In this document: positions 37,241-50,170 of the stretch, in pieces
How positions within the stretch are numbered: position 1 is the stretch's first letter
Layout of the letters: each line of letters starts with the position of its first letter
DNA from: Populus alba
Taxonomy: Eukaryota; Streptophyta; Magnoliopsida; Malpighiales; Salicaceae
Length of the DNA stretch: 64,000 nt
Direction of reading: 5' to 3'
Assembly: GCF_005239225.2 (NCBI RefSeq)
Contig: NC_133289.1
Span: 8,191,501-8,255,500, forward strand
The notes under the pieces: generated by a model
The model's database searches: none
Told to the model about the DNA's origin: nothing
What the model saw: the letters and a program-made list of their open reading frames with translations, nothing else
Position numbers and translations under genes: made by a program

Positions 37241-37512
37241 AAAGTTAAAATCAACAAAAATAATTTTGAAAAAAAATCAATAAAAAATGAAAAAAGAAAA
37301 AATAGGAAAGTTGAAAAAAAGAAGAAGAAAAGAAACGGAAAAAAGAGAGGAAAAGTTAGAAAAAAAAAAACAAAAAAGGAGGAAAGCACTGTTAAAAAAT
37401 AAAAAAAAATAGGAAAGTTGAAAAAAAAAGTAAATTTAAAAAAAGAAGAAGAAAAAGAAACGGAAAAAAAAAAAAGGAAAAGTTAGAAAAGAAAAAAGAA
37501 GGAGGAAAGCAC
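37241..37512. repeat. Purine-rich tract with two-copy duplication
   Basis: About 37302-37391 and 37411-37512 repeat the order AGGAAAGTTGAAAAAAA, GAAGAAGAAAA, GAAACGGAAAAAA, GGAAAAGTTAGAAAA and GGAGGAAAGCACTGT. The strand is almost purely purine. Confidence 0.8.
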
Positions 37513-37543
37513 TGTGGATTATTGTTGTAATCCACAGTGCTTT
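37506..37543. repeat. Perfect 16-bp-stem hairpin ending the tandem array
   Basis: Arms AAAGCACTGTGGATTA and TAATCCACAGTGCTTT around TTGTTG. It is made from the same CACTGT/CACAGTG core as the repeat units upstream. Confidence 0.95.
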
Positions 37544-37944
37544 GTATGTGGAGGAATAGTGATTCCCCACACCATTTAGAGGATTGTATAATATCTCTAT
37601 CAAAGGAATGCACTTTTCTGACATTTAGTTAAATAAATAAGCAATATTGTATGTTGACATGAGTGTGTGGGTGTGTATATATATACTTGTCACATTTTGT
37701 CTTTTTTCGAATGTAAAGTGTTTGATCTACGAAAAACGAAAAGATGTAAATATTGAGTAGGCTAAACCGTAGGGAGGAATTAGTAACTTGACATGTGTGG
37801 GTGATTCGGTCATTTTATTCTAAGTGAATAACCTGTCAAATAACGAGATGGCTATTGATAATAAAAAAAATAAAAAAAATTAAAGAAGAAGGTTGGTTGG
37901 GCCAAAGCCCAACTAAGCTTAATTTTTTTTCTCTCTTCTTTTAA
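37544..37944. other. Intergenic, no gene seen
   Basis: A phrase at 37715-37790 (GTGTTTGATCTACG, GATGTAA, GGCTAAACCGTAGGGAGG) reappears in similar form at 38775-38850, a dispersed direct repeat. Confidence 0.45.
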
Positions 37945-38240
37945 CCGTAATCTTGTTTATTATTTATAAATAATATTTATTATAAAAAGCTTATTCAAAA
38001 TGAATTTCAAGCTCGATTATACTATTTACATTTGTTTAAATTAAGTTTCATCATCTCTTTTTTTTTCTCTTTCCCCTCTCTCGTTTCTTAGCTCAGTATA
38101 ATCTTTATTTATTATTCATGAATATTGTTTACTATATAGAGCTCATTCAAAATAAATCCTGAATCCTCAAACTTAGTTAGACTAAATTTTATCTCCCACC
38201 CCCACCCTCTCTCTCTCTTCCCCATCTCTCTTCAATAAGA
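37945..38240. repeat. Diverged tandem duplication of about 150 bp
   Basis: Two copies share TAATCTT..TTTATTATT, AATATT.TTTA.TATA, GCT(T/C)ATTCAAAAT.AAT and CT-rich tails (about 37945-38100 and 38098-38240). Confidence 0.6.
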
Positions 38241-41200
38241 GAGAGAAAATATGGTATTGATATATATATTATAAATGAAAATTATAATTTCAACTCATTT
38301 GAGTTACAAGGCAGCTCTTTCCCTTTTCTCTCCTCTATTTTTCTCTATTTCTTTAACTTGGTTTGAACAAACTACCTTATCTCATCTCGTTTTACTATTT
38401 ATGAATGGTGCCATTTACATGATATTAGTCATGCATGATATTGTTCATCACTATTCATATCATTCATAAATAGTATCTTTTCTCTAATATTTTTCTAGAT
38501 AGAGAGAGGGGGGTATGAACACTTATCTTTATATTTTTTTATTATACAGAGAACACATATTTCTTATCTACACACAAAAAACCCAATTTTTATCTTCTAG
38601 AATTATTACTTGTTTGTCACTTGAGAAAAACTCTAATACTGAATTAAGTATTAGAGTGTCTCTTTTTATATGAGAGACTTGTTTTATAGATACGACTCAT
38701 ACTGCAAATTCATTAGCTAGGGAAATTCAACATTTTCCTATGAAGTCTTTCCATGACTTTATCAAGAAATGCAAGTGTTTGATTTAGAAAAGAGAGAGGA
38801 TGTAAGTGATAATTGGACTAAACCTCATGGAGGTGTTGGTAATTTACCCCTCGTTTTCCAAATCAAACATGGCATCATATGAATTGACGACAAATCATTT
38901 TCTATTTTAAGGTCAACGGTGTGACATTTTGAAGAACGAAGAATAGTAGAAAATAGTGGTGGTGCATGCCAAAGTATTAGTGAAGTTTTTGTATCAATTC
39001 AATTCAATAATATTTCGTTTTCTTCCCACTAGCTTTTGCCTCCTTTTTTTTCGTATACACGAATGGATTGAATGGATTGTGGCAGACATCAAGAAACCCA
39101 CGCGAAGTGGCATTGAAGATTTTCGTAAGCAAAAAAAAAAACAAGAAAATGAGATTCATAGAAAAGTCAACATAGAAAAATTCCCAAGTGATTCTCCCAC
39201 TGGAATTGCATCTCTTACAATTTTGGATTGGATTTAGTATTTGTAACTTTTAATTGAGAAGAATTGGATTAGTATTTGTAACTTCATGGTAATTAATGAC
39301 ATGCAATTGTGTCAATTCTTGCAATCTAAATATGAAAGTATAATTTTTCTCTATCAAAACTGACAACGTGGGAAGTGTCTTTGTTGATGTATTCAGCTGT
39401 TTGCAAGGGCAGAACCTGAGCAACAAATTATCGATGAGAACATGTCACCTGTCAAGGCCAGCAGTTTAGTCATTGCCCTCGCGAAGAATTGCTACCTGAT
39501 CAGCTTAGGCATTTTTTCCATTACCAATTTTGTCTTTGTTGCTAGGCCCAGACAAGTGTCCAAATTATTAATTTTAGGCCTTGCTTATAAGTCTTATGGA
39601 CTCTTTTCAGCCCTTGAAGTTGATTGTCTGTTCTATAACCTGATTTAGTTCATAGCTGAAGAACAGTTGGAAGAGACCAATGATTACTCTATCCATACAT
39701 CCATATAAAACTGGCCAGAGACTAGATCTTAGAGTGAGGGAAGGGAACTCGTTAGCAAAAGAACTTGTCCTTAAAATCCAAAGATTTATTCATGGCTTCG
39801 CTCATGGTAGGTGGTTGGTGCTCATTGGGTAATCTTGAATATCATGTATGTAGTGAAAAATATAAAATAAAATTATTTAATTTTTTGTTAAGTAAATCTA
39901 GAGTTGTTTAGGGATTTATTACTTAAAATTTTGATATTTTTCGGTTTTGAATAATTATTTAAAGGCTGGGTTGTCGCAAACTACAAGCTGTCAATTATCT
40001 GGCCTTTAACGGTAATTCACACAAATCACTTATGAGAAATCTCCTAAATCCCTATTTAGAAGAGAAGGATTGCTATGCCTAGAGTGCTAACTCTAATTTT
40101 GTGTTTACGTAGTGTTTTTTGTCTAACAGACAACAACTCTAAAAAATAAGAGGCGTACCTTACTATTTATAAGAAAAAATAAAAAATCCTATAAATTGAT
40201 AAAATATTAATTTTTCTCGCTGAATAATATCCATATATTAATTCAGGATAATTTTAGAAATCAACTCAATCAAGTCCTTATGTAATTTTTTTAGGTTTAG
40301 AAAATATAATTCATGTATTAATTATATTCTATTCTTTAATTTCTAAAATATATTTTAATCAAGTCATACTTAATTAAATTATCTTAGTTTAATTTCCGAC
40401 TAATGGTTCTTAATGTGTATGACTCATTAGATTTCTAATATGTTGGTCAAAATATAAATTCTAATTCTAATTAAATATAATTAAATAAATTAAACCATTT
40501 AATTTATTATCTATTAAACAATTGATTAATTTATATTTAAAGATCACGTGCATCTTCTAATAACGTGTTATGATTCCCCAAATATTAGAAAAATTATTAG
40601 TGATTTGACTTAACCTTTCAGTGACTGGTTTCTCAGTGTAATTAATATCCTTTCATCAATAATGTTCCGATAAAACATTAAAGCATAGAATATATCTGTC
40701 ATGTTACATCATGTTTGTTATCTACATAATAGTCATTAATCATTTGAATAAGATTTGAAACTCTTTTCAAATTTCATTTCACATTGACAAATGATTTCTC
40801 AATCAATATTATTTATGAACAGATGAAACGTCTTTCCTAATTCATTTAGGATGATGAATTATCTCTTGACAACTCAAGTACTTTTATATAGTTAATGCTA
40901 TAGCTAATGCTTGCCTTTTTATTATATCGATTAAGATAGCATGTAACAAGATCAAAGTATAACATTCTCTATATAAGATGACTTGGTAATCTCAAGTTTA
41001 AAGATCGCTTACACAACGGTCACGTAAGCCTTTTTATAGACATAGGTGATTTATTCATATGAAATTCTCATACATATCAGTTCAGTGCACATGTCTTACA
41101 AAAAGCACATACATATTAGTTCTAAATATTCCTTATATCTCAGCTTATAAGAAGAACCGTTTTTTTTTTTATATATATAAAGGAAAGAACATAATATGTA

Positions 41201-42469
41201 TCAGTTTTTACGACTCTAATGAATGTTCAGTATTTAAAAGAGCATCGACTAGGAATATTTTATAAACAATGCTTTGTTGTAATAAGAATCTCATAATTAT
41301 AACAACTTTATTATTTTTTTTTATAAAATATTTTTGTCTCATGAAATTTATTTTTACTCTAGATTTATTAATCTAATATTATATGAATAGTAAAAATAAA
41401 TTAAATTTTTTTTAATAATAAATATATATTTACATGAATATAATAATATCATGTATAACTACGCAATTGACTGTAACACATATTAATCTAAAATGTGCTC
41501 CACGGCTCCACCTATGCGTACCCCTCGAGCTCTCAACTTTGCATCACGCCTTTTTTATTCTCAATCCCAAATCTTTGTCTGCCATTGAACTTCTTCACTT
41601 TAACTATCTATCGCCACCACTTCACTCCTATTTGGTATCTAAAAATAACACTAGAAAATACAAATTTATTTCCCGTCTATACCTCTTCAACCATATACAT
41701 TTTGTCTTTTGGTCTGTTTTATTTCAAGACAAAACGATACTTATTAATTATATTGAAAGTTGTATTCTTGGATAAGTTAGGGTATTCAATCCTTGTTGCA
41801 TTGCGAGCAAAGCATTTACAAAGAAAATGAATGTTTGTTGAACCTGTTTATGGATAATTCTTCGTTAATTAATTAAATCATCCAACTCTTGCTTGGTTCG
41901 AAGAAAAGTCATATAGGGAATTGGTAGGATTTTGCTTATGGGATTGCTTCTATGGAGATTTAAGTACATTTTGAGCGTGCGATGCCTGAGAATTGTGAGT
42001 TGTGGTACACATCTATGTTATCGTTGTATACAATGTTGTGAACAATTTTTTTTATGTTGAGCTTAGCTAATTAATAGGTTCAGAAAATGAGAGTTTGGTC
42101 GCCAAAACTGTCCAGAGCAAACAAATATATATAGGAGATTTCAGGCTGAGATGATTGAATTTTGTTAAGCTCAGGTTTTGGTTTTTCCATTGAATGTTTT
42201 TATTGCTTGTTCAAATTGCTATTTCATATGCATGTATGTACTAAATTATAAAAAATGTTTTGTTTCATGCATCTATTTTTGCAGTCAAATGATAATATTT
42301 TTTTAAACATTTTTACCAAAAAATCAAGGAGTTCAACTTCCCTTTATCATTGAAGAGATTAGTCAAGCAACATAGTTTGCTGCTTGTTATCTTAACAAGA
42401 GGCTCCTATACATTCTGGTTGGTCGCGTTGCTTCAGGCGAATACTCTCAAATAGAGAAACTTATCTCGT
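38241..42469. other. Gene-poor intergenic region
   Basis: No gene is supported. ORFs of 60-113 codons at 38956, 39442 and 41434-41830 lack any recognisable feature. The stretch 40050-41280 reads like LTR/leader debris of a copia-type element (AT-rich, with phrases such as CAGTTCAGTGCACATGTC near 41079), but I could not define ends. Confidence 0.4.
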
Positions 42470-43470
42470 TTATTGTGAGAGAAATTTTCGTCCAGAATGG
42501 TGTATGTGTTGGCAGACGAAATAATGATCTGAGATTAATCTAAGCATGAAGCTTCCGTACCCGGTAATTAACTCTCTATTTTTCTTGTTCCATAGGTGTA
42601 AGGCCTTGCTCTCTTTCAGCCTGAGCAATGCCTCTTCCACCCATCTCGAGGTGGTTCTGTTGGCTGGCTTGCGGCAGAGGAACATGCATAAATCTGATCA
42701 GCTACATAAAACGCTTTAGCTGGTGATACTGTAACGTTGTAACCAGGCATACTTCCTAACCTCACAATCACTCTAGAGACTAGGTAAAGCCATTACGCCT
42801 TAATTAGTTTCCTTTAGAAGTTGTGAAAACTCCTTGTAGGAAGTCTGCCAAAGATTAGTGACTTTAATTAGCTATGCTTTGAGCCCCGACTGCACTCCCC
42901 AACTCAACAAAATCTTTCAGAATTATGAAATTCTGTCCATGTAAACCCCCTCCACACTAGTATTACATTGCCTGGATCAAATTGGAAGATTTTAGAGACA
43001 GTATAATGTAAACCAGGATCCTTCAGGCCCCCTTATCTGATCTGGCATAGCTTCTACTGGGGTATTCTTAGCGAGAAAGGTCAAGTCTGGAGTAACAGCT
43101 AGCTAGTACTCTGAGCCCAAGGTCATGTAGTTGTTTCAGAAGCTGTAGACGTGTCTGGATTCCACAGGTTTTGACTCGATAGTGGCTTGGTTTTGAGCAG
43201 TGTCCAAGGCCAAGATTCATTTGGACCGGAGGTCGTTTCTGATGAAAGCCATATCATATAGAATTATATAGTGCATTGATTGTTGAAAACTGCAGAACAT
43301 GTCCAGGAAACTTCTTGCTCAAGTCATTCCAATCAATAAGATTATTATCTAGTTCTGGTAGTTTTTCTCTGGAACCCATGCCATTCTTTCTTGAATTATC
43401 TCCCCTGACATGGAAGGGAGGATTCAAGAGTTTTGGGTCCGGCAGGTGCATTCTCAACTTCATCAATCGT
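42470..43470 (-). pseudogene. Family-32 glycosyltransferase (alpha-1,4-galactosyltransferase-like) pseudogene
   Basis: Plant relatives of this Golgi family carry a DXD sugar-binding domain followed by a Gb3-synthase-type C-terminal domain; their plant substrates are mostly unknown. The copy is visible only by reading the minus strand across frames. An N-terminal trace is EKLPELDNNLIDWNDLSKKF (about 43375-43315). Next come TPDLTFLAKNTPVEA (about 43095-43050) and a ruined DXD zone, VYMD followed by KDFVELGSAVGAQSI (about 42946-42876). Then MPGYNVTVSPAKAFY (about 42750-42705) and the C-terminal WVEEALLRLKESKALHLWNK (about 42645-42585), ending at a stop at 42470. There are many frame changes and stops, and the metal-binding Asp-X-Asp is gone. 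It is homologous to the better-preserved copy at 63298. Confidence 0.75.
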
Positions 43471-44889
43471 TTCTTGACTGGAAACCAGCAGTATGCAACT
43501 GAGAGCTGATTTGAATTTTGGTTTCAAGATCCTCTGGACCTCTGGTGCTATAAAACTCTCTCCAGTTCCAGGTCCACGGTGTATATAGAAAGATTAGAGA
43601 TGATACTGTCAGCACAGAGCAAGTAGTGAAATGGTTGAGAAGATTGGTTTATTGACTGCCTAGAAAAGAAAACTGGGACTTTAAAGAGACAATTGTCTTT
43701 TGAGGAATTCCGATGGCAATTAAGAATAGTATATGTATTCTAGAATATATATATTATATATATATATATTGAAATACTAATTTTGTTCTTTCGACGTGTA
43801 TTATTTAACTGATTTAAAGTATTTTTTCTAATTTCTAATAGATTATTTAAAATTATTTATAAATGACTAAATTTATATGTTTATCAAATATATTTTTTTT
43901 GAAATAATTTTATATAATTTTGAATAATTATAATTAAATTAATCAGGGATATAAATTAAAAATTAACCATATAAAATATTTTTTACACGACTTAGTAAAA
44001 GTTAGGGACATAGATTGAATTATCTTTCAAAATTTAATAATTGATATTTACGATAAAAATATATAACTCTTAAAATAATAGTTGCTATAAAAAAGTTTCG
44101 CTTCCCATTATATTCTTATGAATCTTATTTTATTTTAAACATTTTTTTTTCAGGACATGATTATTTTCATAAAACAATATGTGGCTTGCATATAAATTAA
44201 TACTACATCCATGAATTATCTGTCAAAGTTTTATAATTAATAGTTAAGAGAAATATATATAGCTCTTAAAAATTATAATTACTATGAGAGATTCACTTAA
44301 CACTCTATTGTTTTGAAATTTTTTTAATTTAAATAGTTTCTTTTTTCAATTATATGTGACATTAATATAAATTAACAATACATCCATGGATAAAATTTAT
44401 AAATTATTTTCTTAATAAATGTTTCCCTTTTTAATATTATTAAATATATGTCAATATAACCAAAAATAATGTAAGACATTAATAAAAAAATTACCTAAAA
44501 AATTAACTAAGGTTTTAATTTAATAATTTGATGAATTTTTGATGTAATTTAATCATTTATATATTTTAACATTTCTTATTATTTGGCTTGTTTTTAAGTT
44601 TTTTAGAGTTTTAATAATCAAAATAAAGTACTACTATAAAGTTTAAGGGTGATTTAAGTAGTTTATTTCATAGTTATGAAACTTGGTCAGGTGTAGTGGA
44701 TGGTGTTTCTTGGTTGGGTTTCAAATCATAAAACCTAGGGTTATAATTGGTCGGGTTAAGCCCAGGTGACTTGCCGGGTCAACCCGAAACCTGGGTGAGA
44801 CCTTACTTTTATTTTTTATTTTTTTTTCTCAATAAACTTTAGAAATATAAAATTAATTTATGAATATTTAGCCTCACATATTTTTTATT
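43471..44889. other. Intergenic, with possible N-terminal GT32 remnant
   Basis: 43471-43620 may continue the pseudogene upstream but is too decayed to prove. The rest is AT-rich. A GC-richer phrase, GCCGGGTCAACCCGAAACCTGG near 44773-44794, marks the left flank of the following minisatellite. Confidence 0.4.
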
Positions 44890-45475
44890 TTATAGGTTAC
44901 ATCCACAAGAATTGTTTCTTAATTTTTTGATGTATGATAATTATATATAACATACATCCATATGGATTATTTATTAACTTTTTGATGTGGGTTAACTACA
45001 CGAAACTTTATATTTTTTCTTATAACTTACATTCATATAGATTATTTCTTAATTTTTTTTTATGTAGGATAACTATACTATACTTTGTGTCTCATTATTT
45101 TTTTAAAGCCTACATTTACATGCATTATTTTTTTTTTTTAATTTTTGATATGTAATAACTATATATAGCATACATCCAAATGTATTGTTTCATAATTTCT
45201 CCATGTGGAATAAATATACTACACTTCATTTTTCTTTTATATAGCTTATATCCATATTGATTGTTTTTTAATTTTTTTGATGTGGGATAACTATATATAA
45301 CCCATATCCACCTAAATTGTTTTTAAATTTTTTGATATGGATAAATATACTACACTTCACATTTCTTTTATATATCGTACATTTATATGAATTGTTTTTT
45401 AATTTTTGATATAGGATAACTATACTTACATTTTATGCCTCATATTTTTTTATAGCTTACATCCATATGTAAAAT
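44890..45475. repeat. Minisatellite with about nine units of 50-85 bp
   Basis: The unit is TTACATCCATATGAATTGTT, then TCTTAATTTTTTGATGTGGG and ATAACTATA, with units alternating in length. Starts lie near 44893, 44947, 45020, 45106, 45168, 45240, 45301, 45370 and 45453. The array is flanked by GGGTCAACCCG (left) and CCCGACCCATTTATC..GGATCAACCCCC (right). Confidence 0.85.
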
Positions 45476-46461
45476 CTCAAATATAATTATTATTTTTTAT
45501 TTTTCCAAGTTGATTCAAGTCCACTTGTGTGACCTAAACCCGACCCATTTATCAGGATCAACCCCCGAGCTGAGTGTAATAACTATAATTTATTTTATGT
45601 TATTTAGGATTTTATGTGGTGCAAAAGTAACAAAGATTAAAAAAAAAAGGATTAATCTTAATTTAGCATTCATTTTAGATAATATCCTATTTTTTAAGAA
45701 TTAATATTTTTTTAAAAAAAAAAAGTTTACCAATATTGGTCTTTCTCTTAGTTAGACGTGGGGTTTAATTTTCTTATTATTATTGGTAATATATTATAAT
45801 TTTAGTGTTGTATTAAGGCTTTAATAATCAATTAAAAGTTTTAAGGAGTTACTGATGTGATATGTAGCTATGAATAAAAAAAAAAATACTAAACATTATA
45901 TATTAACTAGTATTACTAAATAATAGTTTTTTAGTGACTACTAAGAGTTTTATTTGACTAAAAAGTATAAGTGAGGTATTTTATTTCCTAAATTTGTTAT
46001 TAGCTCATATTTTTCAATTTCGAAATAGTTAAGATTGAGTTGCTTATATACTAGTTTTCTTATTGAAATAGGGAGATGCACATGCTAGATTATATGAAAA
46101 AATATTTAATATGAATAAAAATTCTTTTTTACTCTAACAAATGGTTTACAAATATTTTTTAGATAACACATAGAATAAATAGATTGAAGTTTTTTTCTAA
46201 AAAAAAAAAATTATGGTGATTAAGATATAACTAATAATAATGATAATATTATGAGGGATAAATATAAAGATGAAATCACATCTCATCATGCTAAAAAATA
46301 ATAATTAAAGAAGTTATATAGAGATATAATATCTCATCCCTCTAAGAAGTAACAATTAAAGAAGTTATAAATAGATAATTATAGCTTCTATTCTGTTTCT
46401 TTTTCTTTTTATTTCCATTACAAATGTGGTAAGTATGGGTAATTATAACCCGAGCATTGTA

Positions 46462-46465
<4 letters not shown>
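45476..46465. other. Intergenic, no gene seen
   Basis: Right flank of the minisatellite (to about 45575), then AT-rich DNA without features. Confidence 0.4.

Positions 46466-46519
<54 letters not shown>
46466..46519. repeat. (TA)27 microsatellite
   Basis: About 54 bp of TA, followed by a T run. Confidence 0.95.
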
Positions 46520-46532
<13 letters not shown>

Positions 46533-46709
46533 GAAGAAGAAGAAGAATAAGTTGACTTTGATAACCTTCACCTATTTTCTTTACATTAAGATGACTTTGA
46601 GCAGAATGTTGTTGTTGAGAATAAATCTTATTCTTGATAAAAAGGAAGATGACAATGAAATGAAGCTGATTACTCACCATGGATGATGCTCTTTCAGATA
46701 AAATCGAAT

Positions 46710-47700
46710 CTAGACTCTGTTGATCCTACTTTGCTTCGTCACTCTTTTCTTCAGCTTCTCTTTTTCAAGATTTTCACCAACACATCGTCTTCTTTCTTTC
46801 TTAATTTTGTCCCATAGACGCAAACTCCACGTCCCCATCCCCTCCAATATTGTGGCTGTGAATCTTACTATCCAACAGGATATGCTCCCATCTGTTTCTG
46901 ACAGAGGCTGAGGCACTCTCAAAAAGTAACTCTGTCATCTTGTGTTTTGGTATGAAACGAGAGCCCCGCAAGATCTCAAACCAATCAACATTTGTAGCTT
47001 TGATCCTCAAGCTACCCCATGCATTTTTTATTGAGAAATTCCCGTCAACACCAAGCTTCCTGGAAATGGAGTCGTCTTCTTGACTATTAGGATACATCAC
47101 CGCACAAGCTGTTGCCTGAATATCAACAAATCCATCGTTACGAGCATTAAGCTAGCTATCCCAAAGAAATTCCTATTATTAACATCTGCAACCTTTGCAC
47201 CTGAAGATATATAAGTATTGAACATGATGCTGCTAAAGCATCATGGAATACTCTTTGTCCCACCCAGAATCTTGTTCTTCGTGACTCATAGAATTCGATT
47301 CCCACTAAAGCATAAAGGAGGAACTCCCTTAATCCGGGAAAATTATTCTCCCTATTCCGGTCTTTATCATTGCTTGGCATTTGTCACTCCATTAACTTTT
47401 CCAGCAAATCTTATAGCACAATCTTACCATTCATCTTTCACCCTGCTTACTATGACAAGATGATCCTACCAAATAATAATATAGTCCATAAACTCAATAA
47501 CAAGTTTTGCTTTCTTGAATCAACTTCATTTTCTTTTCTCACTTCAAATAAACTTTTAGATCTTTTTCCTTGAACAACCAAAATCTTTATCTTAATAATA
47601 CCCAAATCTCTATTCAAATTATCCCAAAATCCATTCTCCATATCTACTTTCGTGTGATCAAATTGCTCAAGTAGTTGAACTCCTTCGGGACTTTGGTTTC
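46710..47700 (-). mobile_element. Degraded LINE-type retrotransposon remnant
   Basis: The minus frame ending at about 46801 reads DGNFSIKNAWGSLR, then VDWFEILRGSRFIPKHK (about 47040-46925). This matches the zinc-binding domain found after reverse transcriptase in plant non-LTR elements (G.FS.K.AW..LR....VDW....IPKH). Just upstream, TRFWVGQ with DALAASC fits the usual preceding region. Stops and frame changes are frequent. The part beyond 47400 is assigned only by position. No RT catalytic motif or poly(A) tail was located. Confidence 0.5.
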
Positions 47701-49868
47701 TATATGGCTAAAACTTACCATCATGGTTATCATCAAAATTCTTAGCCTCTTATCTATATTTTCAGCTATAAATTCTTTTGGAGGTGAATTAACTTGTCTT
47801 GCAGACCTTATTCCTTCCAAACCTCTATGGTCTGGTTCATTTTAAAGACAAGCCACTTCGATTTGTAAACTAGCCACTCACTCATTACTTCGGCAAGCCT
47901 TGTATTCATCAACACCAATTGTTATTTTACAGCTAAATAACTCCATTTAGGATTATTTCTATATTTTGGTGGTGATAATTCACTCTTAGTTCACATCGTC
48001 AAACGTTAAAAAATAAGTTAGTAGCAATACACACACGTTTTTACAATAAATTTCACACCTCTTGTGTTTTATATAAATTTTTGGTTTTTCACTCAAATAT
48101 GCTTACCTTTGCCTTTTAACACTCAATTATTTAAATTTCAATTATTTAAGGAACTAGTTCATAACAAATAAAAAATTAATATCTTAATGGTGTAATCAAA
48201 TAATGTAAAGACTTTGAAAGTAATAAAGACTAAAAACTATCAATATGAAATCATGAATATCAATACGAATTCATTTGAAATATTAAAAATATTAAAAAAA
48301 ATGAAAATTAAGAAACTATGGAATACGATTCAAAAGACTCAAGATAACAAAAACACTTATAATCCTTTTATATATATATGGTGATTGAAACTTAAAAAAA
48401 TAATGATGCAAAAACTACCTTTTTTTAATTTTCAAGAAAACCCAACCAAATAAAACTAAAACATCTAAGATCAAGATTAATCTCCTTGAAACCCCAGGAA
48501 TCAATAATTTTATTTCAGATTTAAAGCAAAAGTGGCCATATTATATGTTTCTTGATCAAGATTTGCGATAAACCTTAAAATTTTCTTTTTTGTTATTTTT
48601 CTTTGTTCTTTTTTTTTTTTCTATGTAAGACTTTTTTGATACAAAATCACAATTAATTAATTTTTTTCTTAAACTTTAAATCTTGACTAGTTTTTAGAGA
48701 AGATAAAGAGCTTGACAACAATGGATTATACAAAAACTTGAAGATAAAAGGGATATAACTTAATTAATTTAGAGCCTTATTATAATACAAACTAATGTGA
48801 AACTCATTGATATAAAGATCTAGAAACCTACAGTCAAATCAACCCTTTCCAAGAAATCTAAATTAAGACTTGTGATTGAGTTTAACACAACAATAACCTA
48901 TACCAAGAGTAGTATAAAAGATGTAATAAAGGTTGGTTAGTTCTTTAATATGTTAGAGTACTTCAATGAAGGACTAAGAAGTATGAGCAAAATCACACAC
49001 ACATAATAATAATTGCTAATATCAAAGTTTGTCTCAAAAAAAAAAAAAACAATGAAACAAACATAAATGCAAGATAAATAATCTAATTTATAATAGGTAA
49101 AAATATCCACAATAATTCTAAAAAATAATAAAAGAGTCCTAAATAAAACATGAAAATGAGTTTTAAATCAATTGTGAAACTAATATAATTCATGTGTAAT
49201 TGCTTCTAGATCTTATTGCAAGGCCTTTTTTTATGTCTAATTGCCTAAAAATTTTAACCCATTATAAAACTGAATCTCTAAAAAATTTTTTTGTAAGATT
49301 TTATCTTGATCCAATGATTAGATAAAAAAAAAACATTATGCTTGTTATAGTAAAACTAAGTATTAGAAAAAATAAACCTCTAATTTCTGAAATTAATTAG
49401 CCTATGAAGTAGATAGATTAGGATCTTTTTATGCATAAATTAAATTGAATAAGGTATAATATTAACCTATTGATGTTGCCTCTTTAAAATCCATCTTAGC
49501 CCAAATATTCTCAATAAGTTCATTAAATGCATCTTTGAGTATTTTTACCCTTAATCTTGTAATTGGCCCAGTTATAATTTACAATAGATTTTTCAATGTA
49601 GTCTTTATCATATTATTTACTAATCAAAGTGAACCCATAAGATTATTGGTATCAAAATCAACATGTTGAGATCTTTCCTTATAGGAAAATAAAAAATAAA
49701 AAACAGATTATATTTGGATACTAGATGTTCAAGAGATATGACAAGTGATAAATCCAAATTCACCTCTTTCAAAAAAAATTTTTTTTTTTTTTTTGGAAAT
49801 ATGATAATAAAAACATTACCAAGGAAAAAGTTAAGGGTATTGGTAATATTGAAAAATCCTCTACTTTA
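47701..49868. other. AT-rich intergenic DNA
   Basis: No gene is seen. 47720-47990 has a few longer codon runs on the minus strand and may be more transposon debris. Confidence 0.4.
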
Positions 49869-50170
49869 GATTTTGACTTTGTCAATTATATAGTCAATAA
49901 GAAAAGCACTAGTAGGACTTGCCAATTCCTAGGACATGCCTTGGTTTCATGGTCTAGTAAAAAGAAAAAGTTGGTGCAACTTTCACTACGAAAGCTAAAT
50001 ACATTTCTGTTGGATCATCTTATGTCTAAATACTATGGATGAAGCAAATCTTAATGGACTTTGGTCTTAAGCTAGATCACACCCCAATTTATTATGATAA
50101 CACTAGTGCTATTAATCTAACCAACACTAGTGCTGTTAGTCTAACCAAAAATCCAATCCAACATTGAAAT
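49869..50170 (+). mobile_element. Ty1/copia RNase H remnant
   Basis: Plus-strand reading gives NKKSTSRTCQFLGHALVSW and SKKKK, then, after frame changes, a YDNTSAINLT-like segment and KNPIQH. This is the order of the copia RNase H C-terminal region. A 24-bp direct duplication (50101-50124 and 50125-50148, CACTAGTGCT.TTA.TCTAACC) doubles the NTSA.NLT part. RT and integrase are not visible. Confidence 0.7.

Noticed and set aside
37392..37624. Phe-rich minus-strand frames
   Set aside because: Translation of the polypurine block; low complexity only.
41434..41830. Two overlapping plus-strand frames of 111-113 codons
   Set aside because: No motif and no splice or promoter context; they sit in AT-rich DNA next to LTR-like debris.
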